DNA of 64,000 nucleotides from CAVVZJ01 sp963752755 (GTDB lineage: Bacteria > Planctomycetota > Planctomycetia > Isosphaerales > Isosphaeraceae). The notes under the pieces are model-generated. The model ran no database searches, was not told where the DNA came from, and was given only the letters and a program-made list of their open reading frames with translations. Each line of letters opens with the position of its first letter. The first letter of the stretch is position 1. The translations under genes were made by a program, and so were the position numbers. Positions 31,898 through 46,888 of this stretch are shown in pieces. The stretch lies in contig CAVVZJ010000001.1 of assembly GCA_963752755.1 (NCBI GenBank), positions 2,604,001 to 2,668,000 of the forward strand. The letters are read 5' to 3'.

Positions 31898-34076
31898 TCA
31901 CTTCGCGATCAGCACGACCGCGCTCCGGGGCTGGATCTGCGTAGGTCGAATCGCCCAGGAAGAAGGCTTGCTCGTCGGGGACGATGTCCTCGCCCTCGGG
32001 CAGCGAGGTGTCGACCACGCGATACCAGCGCTTGTTGCCTTCGAGCTGGGGCAGCTCGACGGTCATCGGCTCCCAGAAGGCGTTGCAGGCGACGTAGATC
32101 GGCACGTCGGAACGTTCGCGGGTCTCGAAGGCTTCGAGGGTGAAGGCGATGAACCGCGAGGTCTCGGAGAAGTCGGCCTGGAGCGGCTTGACGCCGTGCC
32201 AGACGATGTTGCGGAGGATCGGCGTCTCCGACTCGTCCGGGGTCAGGTAGCGCCAGCGGCGGATGATCTGGTGGCGCTTGCGGAAGGCGATGATGTGCTG
32301 GGTGAACCGGAGGATGTCGTGGTGACGCTCGGCTTCCTTCCAGTTGATCCAGTTCAGCTGGTTGTCCTGGAAGACGGTGTTGTTGTTGCCCCGCGCCGTC
32401 CGGCGCATCTCGTCGCCGTAGAGGAGCATCGGGGTTCCCTGGGAGAGGAAGAGGATCGTCAGGAAGTTCTTGATCTGACGTTTGCCGAAGCTCCTCGATC
32501 TGCGTCTTGCTTCTCCGCCGGGCAGGTTCGCCTCCTCGACCGGCCCCTCGATGCCGCAGTTCCAGGAGAAGTTGGCGTCGGTGCCGTCGCGGTTGTTCTC
32601 GCCGTTGCGCTCGTTGTGCTTCTGGTTGTAGGAGACGAGGTCGTTGAGGGTGAAGCCGTCGTGGCAGGTGACGAAGTTGATGCTGTGGTACGGCGAGCGG
32701 TCGCCCTCGGGGGTGACGAACAGGTCGTACGATCCGGCGATCCGGCTGGCCAGCTCGCCGGTGACGCCGGGGTCCCCCTTGACGAACCGGCGCACGGTGT
32801 CGCGGAACTTGCCGTTCCACTCGGCCCAGCGGCGGTCGGAGAACGAGCCGAGCAGGTACTGGCTGATGCTCCAGGGCTCGGCGATCAGCTTGATCCGCGA
32901 GAGGACCGGGTCCTCCTCGATCTCGCGGATGATCGGCGTCTTGCCCTTCTGCTGGCCGTCCACGTCGATGGCGAAGACCGCCGCCAGGTCGAAGCGGAAC
33001 CCATCGACGTGCATCTCCTCGACCCAGTACCGCAGGCAGTCGAGGATGAACCGCCGGACGACCGGGTGGTTGCAGTTGAGCGTGTTGCCGCAGCCGGTGA
33101 AGTCGCGGTAGAACTGGGGCTGGCCGGGAACGAGCATGTACCAGATCGGTGTTGTCCAGCCCCTTGAAGCTGACCGTCGGCCCGTAGTGGTTCCCCTCGC
33201 GGGTGTGGTTGAAGACGACGTCGAGGATCACCTCGATGTCGTTCTTGTGCAGCTCGCGGACGAGCATCTTGAACTCGTCGATCTGCGAGCCGAGCTTGCC
33301 GTAGTAGGCGTAGTGCGACTCCGGGGCGAAGAAGGCGACGGTGTTGTAGCCCCAGGCGTTGGCCAGTCGCTCGCGGGTGACCGGGTCGCGGAACGGGCCG
33401 TCGAAGCGGTCGAACTCCATGACCGGCATCAGCTCGACGGCATTGATGCCGAGATCCTTCAGGTACGGGATCTTCTCGATGAAGCCGCGGTAGGTGCCCT
33501 CGAAGTCGGTCTCGGAGGAGTGGTGGCGGGTGAAGCCGCGGACGTTGACCTCGTAGATGATCGACTCCTCGATCGGGATGTCGGGGTGGCGGTCGCCCTC
33601 CCAGTCGAAGTCGCTCAGGTAGGCGACGCAGCGCGAGGCGCCTCGGACGTTGTTGACCTCGCTGGGGTGGAGGTGGCGGTCGGGGTCGTCCGGGTTGGCG
33701 TTGTCGTAGCCGAGGGCGTCGCCGGTCTGCCAGTCGAAGTCGCCGGTGACGGCCGGCGCATAGGGGTCGAGCAGGGTCTTGACCGGGTTGAAGCGGGAGC
33801 CGTCCTTGGCGGGGTGTAGGGGCCGTCGACGCGGTAGTTGTAGAGGGTCTTGTTGGGCAGGCCCTCGATGAAGATGTGCCAGACGTCGCCGGTGCGGTTG
33901 GCCTCGGGCGAGAGCGGGATGACCTGGGAGGGCTGGCGGTCGGCGATGTTGTCGAAGAGCAGCAGCTCGACGCGGGTCGCCCCCTGCGAGTGGAGCGCGA
34001 AGTTGATGCCGTCGGGCTTGACGGTCGGTCCGAGCGGTTCCGGCTCGCCGGGGAGGATGTTGGTGATCGTCGGCAT
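31898..34076 (-). CDS. glgX: Glycogen debranching enzyme GlgX (frameshifted)
   Basis: About 726 residues, the usual GlgX length. It hydrolyses alpha-1,6 branches of glycogen after phosphorylase trimming; cytoplasmic. The N-terminal CBM48-type domain begins GEPEPLGPTVKPDGINFALH. The GH13 barrel follows with DVVFNHTREGNHYG, GFRFDLAAVFAID (nucleophile Asp), LIAEPWSISQY (acid/base Glu) and VTCHDGFTLNDLVSYNQKHN. The start at 34076 has GAGG five bases upstream. Frameshifts: near 33818 (C run one short), 33145 (extra G in ACCGATCTGG), 32500 and 31938. The last restores the family C-terminus QIQPRSAVVLIAK ending at 31898. Divergent from treS across about 290 bp that should contain both promoters. Confidence 0.9.
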
Positions 34077-34370
34077 GGGTACCTCGGAGGTCGCGAGGCA
34101 TCCCGCGGAGACTGGTCGGGCGTCGCTCTGGGGCTCGCGGGCGAGCCGTTCCGGCAAAGGTTCGTCGGCGCACCCGGAAGGCAGCCCTCAGCCGCGATCC
34201 GGGCTGGTCCCGGCCTTTGAAGAAAGTTATACCATCCTCAGGAGGCTCCGGGCACAACGCCCGGAAAAACTCGCGTTGGTCCGCCGATTGCTCGAGAACG
34301 CCGGGCGGACGAGCCGGGTTGACGCGGACAAAACGGGGGATGTTCCCCGGGAAAGGGGTCGTGCACGGTC

Positions 34371-39185
<4,815 letters not shown>

Positions 39186-39244
39186 AATCCGGGGTGAGGC
39201 GAACCAGTGGAGAACCCTTTCGTTCTCGTCCGCATGGAGTTCCG

Positions 39245-39592
39245 ATGGAGCAGCGGGCGTTGAAGGTCTTCATCTTCTGGCTAGCGGCGATGGTCGTCAT
39301 GGCCTGCGTTTGCGTTGGCCTTGGCTTGTTGCTCCTTTGAGCTGCCTTTTTCGTCTGGCAGTCGCTGTTCAAGACGCATCCTGTCCTGGCCCTCCTCGCG
39401 GCGAGTCTTGTGATCCTGACCGTGCCTGCTCTCGCCCTGCTGGGCGTGATCCTCCCGCGGTCGCGGCCTGGCGGCGAAAACGAAAACATCAACATGGAAC
39501 GGATCGACCCATGCCTGACTACCGCCCCAGATAAGTCGCCTCCCCCCTCGGCCTCCTTGGCGAGCGGAGGGCGGCGGGGATCTCGCCGTTGA
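39245..39592 (+). CDS. Putative small two-helix membrane protein interrupted by an in-frame TGA
   Basis: From ATG 39245 the frame reads MEQRALKVFIFWLAAMVVMA and a first hydrophobic helix to LLLL. It meets TGA at 39338-39340, then continues in the same frame with AAFFVWQSLFKTHPVLALLA, a second helix (SLVILTVPALALLGVILP) and a polar tail. Two helices either side of one stop look like a single gene with a point error or nonsense mutation. The tail overlaps the 3' end of malQ, so the true end may be earlier. Low certainty. Confidence 0.3.
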
Positions 39593-41100
39593 AGCGGGCA
39601 TAGACGGCGGCGAGGTCGGCCAGGCGGGCGCGGGCGTCGCTGTGGTCGAGTTGCTCGGGGGTGAAGCGCCAGGACCAGTTGCCCTCGGCCCGGCCGGGGA
39701 TGTTCATGCGGGCCTGGCTGCCGAGGCCGAGGACGTCCTGCATCGGGATGATGACGGTGTCGCCGACGGAGGCATACGCGGCGCGGATGAGGTCCCAGTG
39801 GATCTGCTCGCCGGTCGAGCCGACGAAGCGGCGGACGAAGGCGCGTTCGGCGGCGACCTCCTCGGGGGTTTGGGTGGAATCGACGGCCGAGGTGGTGAAC
39901 CAGCCGACGGTCGTGTCGTTGTCGTGGGTGCCGGTATAGACGATGCAGTGGCGGGGGTAGGAGTAGGGCAGATACTGCTCGGCCATCGGGTCGTTGCCGA
40001 AGGCGAACTGGAGGACCTTCATGCCGGGCAGGTCGAAGCGGTCGCGGAGGGCCTCGACCTCGAAGGTGATCTCGCCGAGGTCCTCGGCGATCAAGGGGAG
40101 GCCGCCGAGGGCCTGTTGCACCGCTTCGAGGAAGGCGGCGCCGGGGCCGAGGGCCCAGCGGCCGGTGGCGGCGGTGGGGGCGTCGGCGGGAACCTCCCAG
40201 TTGGCCTCGAAGCCGCGGAAGTGGTCGAGGCGGACCAGCTCGAAGCGCTCCATCTGGGCCTTCAGGCGGGCGACCCACCAGCCGAAATTCTCCTGGGCGT
40301 GGGCGGGCCAGCGGTAGAGGGGGTTGCCCCAGAGCTGGCCGGTCTCGCTGAAGAAGTCGGGGGGACGCCGGCGACGTGGGTCGGGCCGCCGGATTCGTCG
40401 AGCAGGAATAGCTCGGGACGGGACCAGACGTCGGCGCTGTCGTGCGAGGCGAAGATGGGCAGGTCGCCGATCAGGTGGATGTCGCGCTGGCGGCAGCTGT
40501 TCCAGCAGGTGGATCCACTGGCGATCGAAGCAATACTGCTCGAACTGGTAGAAGCGCACTTCCTCGGCCAGCTTCTCGCGCCAGTGCTCGACCGCCGCCG
40601 GCTTCCGGGCGACGACGTCCGCCTCCCAGTCGGTCCAGGTCGGCGCCGTCGTGGGCGTCCTTCAGGGCCATGAAGAGGGCGTAATCGTCGAGCCAGGTGG
40701 CGTTCTCGCGACGGAAGGTCGCGAAGTGCTCGTCTCCGACGCCGAAATTGGCAAAGGCCCGGCGTAGGAGGCGGCTCTTCGCCCCCGAGACCGCGTCGAA
40801 CTCCACCTTCCCTGCCGGGAAACTCGGCTCGTCGGACCAGTCCTTCGGCGTCAGGTAGCCCTCGATCGCCAGCCGTTCTGGGCTGATCAGCAGGGGATTG
40901 CCGGCAAACGACGACGGCGACTGGTACGGCGAATGCCCGTGTCCCGTCGGCCCGACGGGCAGCATCTGCCACCAGCGCTGACCGGTCTCGGCGAGGAAAT
41001 CGAGGAAGTTCTCCGACTCGGGACCGAGATCGCCGATCCCGAACCGGCCGGGCAGGGACGTCAGGTGAAGCAGGATTCCACAGGATCTCGGCAACCCCAT
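39519..41100 (-). CDS. malQ: 4-alpha-glucanotransferase MalQ (frameshifted)
   Basis: About 527 residues. It transfers alpha-1,4-glucan segments between maltodextrins and releases glucose; GH77, cytoplasmic. The start MGLPRSCGILLHLTSLPGRF at 41100 has GAGGAG nine bases upstream. Motifs: GIGDLGPESENFLDFLAETG, LPVGPTGHGHSPYQSPSSFA, LVRLDHFRGFEANWEVPA (nucleophile), LIAEDLGEITFEV (acid/base) and TGTHDNDTTVGWF. Frameshifts are near 40640, 40497 and 40365. The gene upstream on the same strand ends 14 bases before this start, so the two probably share a transcript. It converges with treY. Confidence 0.92.
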
Positions 41101-41114
41101 CCGTCGTGCTCCTC

Positions 41115-42491
41115 TCATCTCGTCGCCGTGACGTCGATCACCTCAGGCTCAGAAGACCCGTCGCTGAAGATTCGGTTCTCATCGCATGATCCATGCCGAA
41201 CCCCCAGCGTCGATCCCGCCGCCTCGCGCCTGCGGGATGAGCGTTGAGAAGCCAGCGGTCGCCCCGAGCGCCGGATCTCGTCGAGACCGACGCTCACGTC
41301 TCGTTCCCGATGGCCCGTGAACCGACCGGCCCGGCCACGGTGCACGACACGCAGCAGATGCGGCGTGCGATAACTCCGGGCCAGGGCCTCCGCCACGCCG
41401 TTGCCCACACGCCCTTGCGGATAGACCGGCACCCTGCGAAGCGAGCGGCTCCAGCCCGTCAGATCGAGCACGAACCAGTGGTTGCCCGGCAGCGGTTGCA
41501 GGTGGCTCCGAATCGAAGTGGGGTAGAAGTCGCGGTCGTCGCGATGGACCAGGATGTCGGTCCTCTCGTTGTGGCTGGCGTACACGGCAAACGACGGCCA
41601 GGTGTCCCAGAATCCCCAGCGCTCCCCGAAAGGAAGCACCCCCACCAGCCCGATCAGCCAGGCGACCGCCGGCATCGAATGCCCGAGGTCGCGCAGCGGC
41701 TCCCTCGGCCCTTCGGCCCAGGGTCCGAACAGGATCAGGTCCTCGACCAGCAGAGCCACATTCCAGACCAGCACGATCGTGCTGTGCCCGAGCCCCCAGG
41801 GGCCGAGGATCGCGAGCAGTCCGACATGCAAGCCAACCGCCCCCCCCAGCGCCAGACGTCGTGTCACCCGCCAGGCCAGGCCCAACGCCACGAGCAACTC
41901 CCCAAAGGGCATCGCCACTGCCAGCCCGTCCCGCCAAACCTCCGGCCAGTCGCCCGGTCTGAGCCCGAAGGGCCGCAATCCAGCCTGGAGGAACGCCGGT
42001 CCCAGCTCGCGGGTGAAGGTTACGTCGAGCTTCGAGAGCCCCGAGTGAAGATAGAGAAGGATGAGGAACCAACGCGACAGCCGCAAGCCCCATGGCTCCG
42101 AACTGAGAGCCAGCGCCGTGGCGGTCACAAGGTACTGATATACCCAGGGTTGAAGCCGGTTCTGATCGCCCGCAACCAGGACGGCCAGCAGAGCGACGGC
42201 CCCAAGCGTTCCTCGCCGCCAGGTCATCGCCACCATCGCTGACGCCATCGCTGCGATCAGCCCTCCGAAGCAGACCCAGGAGGCCCATAACGGCGGGGCC
42301 GGGATCGTCGCGACGAATGGCACGCGAGGGAAGGCCGTCTCGCCCACCCAGAGCGGCCAGGAGAGCCCGAGCATGGCCAGCATCGCGAGGTTCAGGACCA
42401 ACCGGAACCGGAAGGCCGACCCCGCCAGCGCCACGGGTCGCCCGACGCCTTCCTGGTCGCTTGGTGCAGGGCGATCCGACACCGATTCCAC
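41115..42491 (-). CDS. Multispanning membrane protein, MauE/DoxX-like
   Basis: 458 residues, intact. About eight hydrophobic helices occupy residues 30-320. The block LYLHSGLSKLDVTFTRELGP followed by AVAMPFGELLVALGLAWRVT resembles the four-helix DoxX/MauE and HTTM-like superfamily, which includes quinone-linked and vitamin-K-type membrane enzymes. The last 150 residues are soluble (SFAVYASHNERTDILVHRDD; NHWFVLDLTGWSRSLRRVPV) and end in a charged low-complexity tail. It lies between an alpha/beta hydrolase (39 bases upstream) and malQ (14 bases downstream). The actual reaction is unknown. Confidence 0.65.
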   Translation of the reverse strand: MESVSDRPAPSDQEGVGRPVALAGSAFRFRLVLNLAMLAMLGLSWPLWVGETAFPRVPFVATIPAPPLWASWVCFGGLIAAMASAMVAMTWRRGTLGAVALLAVLVAGDQNRLQPWVYQYLVTATALALSSEPWGLRLSRWFLILLYLHSGLSKLDVTFTRELGPAFLQAGLRPFGLRPGDWPEVWRDGLAVAMPFGELLVALGLAWRVTRRLALGGAVGLHVGLLAILGPWGLGHSTIVLVWNVALLVEDLILFGPWAEGPREPLRDLGHSMPAVAWLIGLVGVLPFGERWGFWDTWPSFAVYASHNERTDILVHRDDRDFYPTSIRSHLQPLPGNHWFVLDLTGWSRSLRRVPVYPQGRVGNGVAEALARSYRTPHLLRVVHRGRAGRFTGHRERDVSVGLDEIRRSGRPLASQRSSRRREAAGSTLGVRHGSCDENRIFSDGSSEPEVIDVTATR

Positions 42492-42530
42492 TCACTTCCC
42501 GACGTTCGCGACGCGACGCGTCTGCCACCC

Positions 42531-43338
42531 TCAAGGCTCCGTCCGGAGCGCGTTCAGATGGTCCTCGATCGCCTCGCGAAAGGCCACGTTGTCTTCGATG
42601 TGGGGCAGATGGCCGACACCCGGCAGGACCACCATCCGCGCGTCCGGCAAGCCTTCCGTCAGTTCTCGTGCCACACGTGGCGGATTGACCAGGTCCAGCT
42701 CACCGACCAGAACCAAGGTCGGCACCCGGATCTCCCCAAGTCGCCCTCGCGCATCGTGCGAACCCGCGGCTTGCGCCTGCCGGGCGAAGGCGTCCGGTTC
42801 CTGGGGGTTCTCGTTACGCTCGGCAAACCGGACCAGCCCCTCCACCTGATGTTCACGACGGAAAAACGGTGGCGCGAGGAGCCAGGGCATGGTCAACCTC
42901 GCGAAGTCCGCCGGCGCCGTCAGTCGCCTCATCAGGACCCACGACTCGATGACCGCCTTCCGCCAGAGGTCGGCCCCGGCGTGTGTCGAGGCCAGCACCA
43001 GGGAGCGGACTCTTTCCGGGTATCCCAGGGCCAGTTCCTGCGCCACCAAACCCCCGAGCGAATGGCCCACAAGATGCCGCGGATGGAGCCCCGACCTTCG
43101 CAAGCCAGCCGGCCACGTCGTCCGCCATGTCGGCCGTCGCATACGGCCCCCGCGCCCGATCACTTCGCCCCACGTCCCGGTTGTCGAGGGTGAGTGTCCG
43201 GAACCGCTTCGCGAAGTGCTTCTGCGTCAACGCAAAGGCGCGATGATCACCCCCGAGGCCGCTCAGGAAGGCAAGCGGCACGCCCTCGCCCTGCTCCTCG
43301 TAATACAATCGCTGGCCACCGACCTCAACCACCGGCAT
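42531..43338 (-). CDS. Alpha/beta hydrolase (one frameshift)
   Basis: About 269 residues. It begins MPVVEVGGQRLYYEEQGEGV at 43338, with a purine-rich site about eight bases upstream. The fold markers are in order: FLSGLGGDHRAF (oxyanion loop), LDNRDVGRSDRA, VGHSLGGLVAQELAL with the nucleophile Ser, LVGELDLVNP with the catalytic Asp and LPGVGHLPHIEDN with the catalytic His. An extra G near 43097 shifts the frame just before the nucleophile. It resembles 3-oxoadipate enol-lactonase-like esterases; substrate unknown. First gene of a probable three-gene unit ending in malQ. Confidence 0.85.
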
Positions 43339-43565
43339 GGACCCGCCTTCCCCCCCCATTGCGACCACCGGATGCCCACCGGATGATGCCCACTCTCCCC
43401 TCGAACGGTCAACCCATCCGGTCCGCGATTTCCCCCGACCACCACCGACTGAGACTCCTGACCATCGGACTCACCATCCCGACTTCCGCAGCGTGGTCCC
43501 TGCTCGAAAAGTCCGTCCCCATACTTGACATCGGAGACAATCGCGATAAGATGATCCCGATAGTC

Positions 43566-43638
43566 GCCCCCATCGTCTAGTGGCCTAGGATACCAGGTTC
43601 TCAGCCTGGGGACCGGGGTTCGAGTCCCCGTGGGGGTA
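43566..43638 (+). tRNA. tRNA-Glu (anticodon CTC)
   Basis: A complete cloverleaf: acceptor GCCCCCA pairs with TGGGGGT, anticodon stem CCAGG/CCTGG encloses the loop TTCTCAG (anticodon CTC, reading GAG), and the T arm is CGGGGTTCGAGTCCCCG. The 3' CCA is not encoded. An integrase remnant begins 131 bases downstream, so this tRNA is a likely past integration site. Confidence 0.93.
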
Positions 43639-43768
43639 CTGCAAACAGGATAAGGGGTTGCGTCGAAAGATGCGGCCCCTTTTCCACGCGCCGCCCGCCG
43701 ATCTATCTCAGTTCTATCACCACGCGGCATCCGCAGGGCAGTTGCGCGGGCACACCGGAGTCCCCGCC

Positions 43769-43981
43769 ATGGCCTCGCTGCAGTTCGACGCATCCTCGAA
43801 GACGTTCCGCGTCCGGTTCCGCTTCGGCGGCAAGGGGGACTTCCGTTCCCTGAAGACCTCCGACGTCCGCGGAGGGGGGAAATCGGTGTCGGGGAAATTG
43901 GTGTCAGTTCATTTTTCGAGAGGGATGGCCTGCACTCCATATTCCTGGACGGGTGGCATAGCCACGTCTTCGTGGCGATGA
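43769..43981 (+). pseudogene. Truncated tyrosine recombinase/integrase (N-terminal stub)
   Basis: The first 35 or so residues (MASLQFDASSKTFRVRFRFG, then GKGDFRSLKTSDVRGG) match the start of the Arm-DNA-binding domain of planctomycete phage-type integrases. After about 43875 homology ends abruptly in a repeat-like sequence, and the SAM-like and catalytic domains are missing. Its position 131 bp after tRNA-Glu fits a decayed integrative element. Confidence 0.6.
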
Positions 43982-43985
43982 GCGT
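43878..43985. repeat. Possible transposon or REP-type remnant
   Basis: At the point where the integrase stub breaks off are two near copies, ATCGGTGTCGGGG and ATTGGTGTCAGTTC. They are followed by a small hairpin CATAGCCACG-TCTT-CGTGGCGATG at about 43958-43979. This resembles the ends of small transposon-derived repeats. No transposase is present. The bases from 43985 to 44201 show nothing else. Confidence 0.35.
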
Positions 43986-44201
43986 TTCCCCTCATGCCGG
44001 CACCCGACCCGACATTGAACGGACGGATGGCTCACCCACCTCCTCGTGACCCAGTCTCGGGCCAGAGAGGCGAGGCTTGACCCGCCAGAACGCGGACGTG
44101 GCCACGAGGGGTGGCCATGCCCCGCATCGGTCAGGCGGCGAGCGGCACCACGGTTGCACAACCCTGCCGGGGCTCGGGCCACACTCCGAGGTGAAAGGTC
44201 C

Positions 44202-44669
44202 ATGATCATCCACATCGATGCCGACGCCTGCCCGGTCAAGGAGGAGGTTTACAAGGTCGCCCGACGCCACGGCGCCCGGGTTTACGTCGTCACCAACAAC
44301 CCGATCCGCGTGCCGCCGGATGAGATCATCGAGCTGGTCGTGGTGAAGGGTGGTTTCGACGCGGCCGACGACTGGATCGCCGAGCGGGCCGGCCCCGGCC
44401 ACATCGTCATCACGGCCGACATCCCCCTGGCCGACCGCTGCCTGAAGGCGGGGGCCCGCGTGCTCGGACCTCGGGGCCACGCCTTCACCGAAGACGCGAT
44501 CGGCGAGGCGCTGGCCACCCGCGCCCTGCTCGAGATGCTCCGCCAGTCCGGTGAGTTCGGGGGTGGCCCCGCCGCGTTCGCCAAAGCGGATCGCTCGCGA
44601 TTCCTCTCCAAGCTCGATGAGATCCTCCACGCGATCCGTCGGCAGGGTGGTCCTCCCAATAGAACTTGA
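44202..44669 (+). CDS. UPF0178 (YaiI/YqxD, DUF188) family protein
   Basis: 155 residues, intact, typical length for the family. The start at 44202 is preceded by GAGGTGAAAGG. The sequence opens with the family signature MIIHIDADACPVKEEVYKVA. Next come VYVVTNNPIRVP, GFDAADDWIAER, GHIVITADIPLADRCLKAGA, LGPRGHAFTEDAIGEALATR and FGGGPAAFAKADRSRFLSKL. The conserved early Asp residues suggest a PIN-like nuclease fold, but no activity is established. Single gene. Confidence 0.92.
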   Translation: MIIHIDADACPVKEEVYKVARRHGARVYVVTNNPIRVPPDEIIELVVVKGGFDAADDWIAERAGPGHIVITADIPLADRCLKAGARVLGPRGHAFTEDAIGEALATRALLEMLRQSGEFGGGPAAFAKADRSRFLSKLDEILHAIRRQGGPPNRT

Positions 44670-44982
44670 TCGCTTTGCCCCAGTGGGATGGCCGCACTTT
44701 CTAGGCAGTCCTCGAGCCCATCCCACCAGGTGGGTGAGATTCAGCGAGTTGATTTGACGAAACATCGCGGCATTGATTTCCCTGGTTTGAGATTGAAGCA
44801 GAAAGAATCCTGCGATGAGTCTCTTGCAAGTCCGCTTCGGACCCGGCATCCTCTCCAGGTAATGCTGTGTCCGAAGCGGATCTCGCCCTTTGAAAACTTG
44901 GCGCGAGGCTTCCGTTTAACCCAAAATCGTGTTTTGGGCGGCAGAGATCGCCGTTCAATTCCTCTCAGCAAGGGAGTTTATC
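44670..44982. other. Intergenic region, 313 bp, with two inverted repeats
   Basis: GTGGGATGG (44685) pairs with CCATCCCAC (about 44718) and may end the UPF0178 transcript. A second pair, TCCGCTTCGGA (44831-44841) and TCCGAAGCGGA (44870-44880), flanks a 28-base loop 100 bp upstream of the discoidin-like gene and could be a regulatory site. No coding sequence is seen. Confidence 0.4.
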
Positions 44983-45616
44983 ATGCGCATGCGGATCGCG
45001 ATGGTCCTCGGCCTGCTCGTGCTGGGGATGGGGAAGGGGCGTGTGTATGGACAGTTCATCAACCCGCTCTCAGCCACGGGTTCGGGTTCATACACGAACA
45101 GCCCCAGCTTGATAATCGACGGGAACCTGGCACCCAGAAATACCTCATGGCTCGATTCGGGAAACGTCAATTGGAATGGATTGTCAACCTCATTGACGAT
45201 CGACCTGGGTGGTCTCTACAGAATTCAAAACCTGTTGATTGATGCTGATAATAACGATGACTACCTCGTTCAGTACTCGACGGACGGGCTCTCCTTTACC
45301 AACCTCTTTACGTTCCTCGCCACAGATGGGCCTGTCAGCGTCTCCGCGGGAGGATTGGACATCCTGACGACAGATTCCAGTTTCCCCACCAATCCCGGCA
45401 ACCAAACCACTCCTGCTTACGTCGGTCGAGGCTTCACCCCCGTCGAGGCGATATCTGAGAGTCTCCGCCACGGCGGGTGACAATGCCTACGCTATCAGCG
45501 AACTCCAAGCCTTCGGAACCTCCGCCGTCCCCGAGCCGGCGAGCTTCGTCATGTTGGCAACAGGCATGGCCGCTCTCCTGGGGTATTGCCGAAGGAAATC
45601 GGCCGTCCGCGCCTAA
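44983..45616 (+). CDS. PEP-CTERM protein with discoidin (F5/8 type C)-like domain (one frameshift)
   Basis: About 211 residues. The start at 44983 has AGGGAG upstream; the signal peptide is MRMRIAMVLGLLVLGM. The mature domain (DGNLAPRNTSWLDSGNVNWN; LTIDLGGLYRIQNLLIDADN; DDYLVQYSTDGLSFTNL) is a galactose-binding/discoidin beta-sandwich. It ends in the family's RYLRVSATAGDNAYAISELQ block. Loss of two bases near 45450 shifts the frame. After correction the protein continues to VPEPASFVMLATGMAALLGY and CRRKSAVRA, a PEP-CTERM anchor, stopping at 45616. Probably a surface carbohydrate-binding protein. Base composition is a little lower in GC than neighbours. Confidence 0.8.
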
Positions 45617-46179
45617 ACCCTGCACCGTCTGATACCGGATCGTCCGGAAGGCTTTCCTTTGGAGACTGGGCGCCTGAGGTTGTTCTCGACCCCAGCCGCC
45701 AGGGCTTCGGCTGGGGTCGAGAGGGACCCCAGGCACCCAAGTCAAAGTCTTCCGGGTGATTTGGTAGGAGATGGTCGAGGGCGCGTGGTTTGGAACCGAG
45801 GTTGGCCAAGCCACCGCTGTGGACTTGCCCAGCATCATCCGCCCGGGGCCATCGCCGGGGGGCCGGGCGCCACGATTCTCTCCATCCAATCGCGATGCGG
45901 CGTGTCGAGCCTCGACTGCGCCAGGAGGCTGAGGGCCTCACAAGCGTAGGGTTGCCATCAACCAAGCGTAGGGACGCCAACAATACGATCAGTTTTGATC
46001 GAAAAACACGATTTTCGTTTTTGCTTTGGTTGATTTGGTCCACGAAGATCGCTCGTCCCCGGGGAATCCTCGTTGCATCCCCGGAGTTGTCTTCGTCAGG
46101 CCACCATCGGCCCGTGTCGCCGCTCGGTCCGCGCGGTGCGACGATGGGCCTCCCCCCTCTGCGGACCAGGAGTCGTTCC
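45617..46179. other. Intergenic region, 563 bp, with a 15-bp perfect hairpin
   Basis: TCTCGACCCCAGCCG (45684-45698) and its exact complement (45708-45722) form a strong stem behind the discoidin-like gene, without a T tract. TGATACCGGATCG at 45630 recurs at 47109. I see no gene. The final part holds the promoter of the secreted protein gene. Confidence 0.45.
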
Positions 46180-46800
46180 ATGTTTCGCGGACTTCGACAC
46201 GTCGCAATCGTGTCTCCCTCGGCCCTCCTCGTTGCTCTGCTCGTTCTGGCGTGTTCTCCGGCGGCGGCCCAGGTCGTCAAGCCGTTCAAGATCAAGGGGG
46301 CGGGTGTTGGCCCGAACGGCCTGCCCCTACCGCTTGAGCCCGCACGGTTCCACTGGGTCGTCGGTGAGGCAACCCACCTCGGTCGGCACTACGGCGAAGG
46401 TTACGTCCAGACCGACACGGCCGACATCGATCTGGTCAACGGCCGGATCACCGGTACGTTCGGCAGCGGCGATGACGAGCCGTTCGTGTTCACTGGCGCC
46501 AATGGGGAGCAACTCGTCTGCTACTACGGTCGCACCGACCACGGCGCTACCGAAGCGGGAACCTACGAGCTGACCATCCTCGACATCCTTCCGACCGGCC
46601 AGCTCCTCGTTCAGGCCCTCTGGATCGCCCAGTTCGTTCCCGTGTCGGACGAGTGTACGGGCAAGTTTGCGGGCGTCACCGGAAGCTGGGTGATGTACGC
46701 CCGATCCGAACCGTTCCTGCTTCCCTCGACCGATAAGGTGGCTTACTCCTGGGAAGGCGAAGGGTTCCTCACGTTCGCGAAGCCGAAGTCAGGGAAATAG
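46180..46800 (+). CDS. Secreted protein of unknown function (206 aa)
   Basis: Intact. The start at 46180 has AGGAG eight bases upstream. The signal peptide (ALLVALLVLACSPAAAQ) is probably cleaved after AAAQ or AAA. The mature part has a strand-rich pattern (FHWVVGEATHLGRHYGEGYV, GRITGTFGSGDDEPFVFTGA, VQALWIAQFVPVSDECTGKF, GVTGSWVMYARSEPF). It resembles a small secreted beta-barrel family common in planctomycetes and acidobacteria, without an assigned role. Single-gene unit followed by a large palindrome. Confidence 0.7.
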   Translation: MFRGLRHVAIVSPSALLVALLVLACSPAAAQVVKPFKIKGAGVGPNGLPLPLEPARFHWVVGEATHLGRHYGEGYVQTDTADIDLVNGRITGTFGSGDDEPFVFTGANGEQLVCYYGRTDHGATEAGTYELTILDILPTGQLLVQALWIAQFVPVSDECTGKFAGVTGSWVMYARSEPFLLPSTDKVAYSWEGEGFLTFAKPKSGK

Positions 46801-46852
46801 GATCAACCGGTCCTCCCCGCTGACCTTCAGGACAGCTCGGGTGACACCTCCG

Positions 46853-46888
46853 CGAGTGGCCCGGACCAGGCCTGGTCCGGGCCACTCG
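46853..46888. terminator. Perfect 36-bp palindrome behind the secreted-protein gene
   Basis: The sequence runs from CGAGTGGCCCGGACCAGG directly into its exact complement with no spacer. It lies 52 bp after the stop codon at 46800. It could fold into a very stable stem acting as a bidirectional transcript end; no T tract follows, so a protein-binding or cruciform site is also possible. Confidence 0.5.

Noticed and set aside
39338..39340. Selenocysteine or other TGA recoding
   Set aside because: There is no selenoprotein family match and no recognisable insertion element; other genes in the window use TGA as an ordinary stop.
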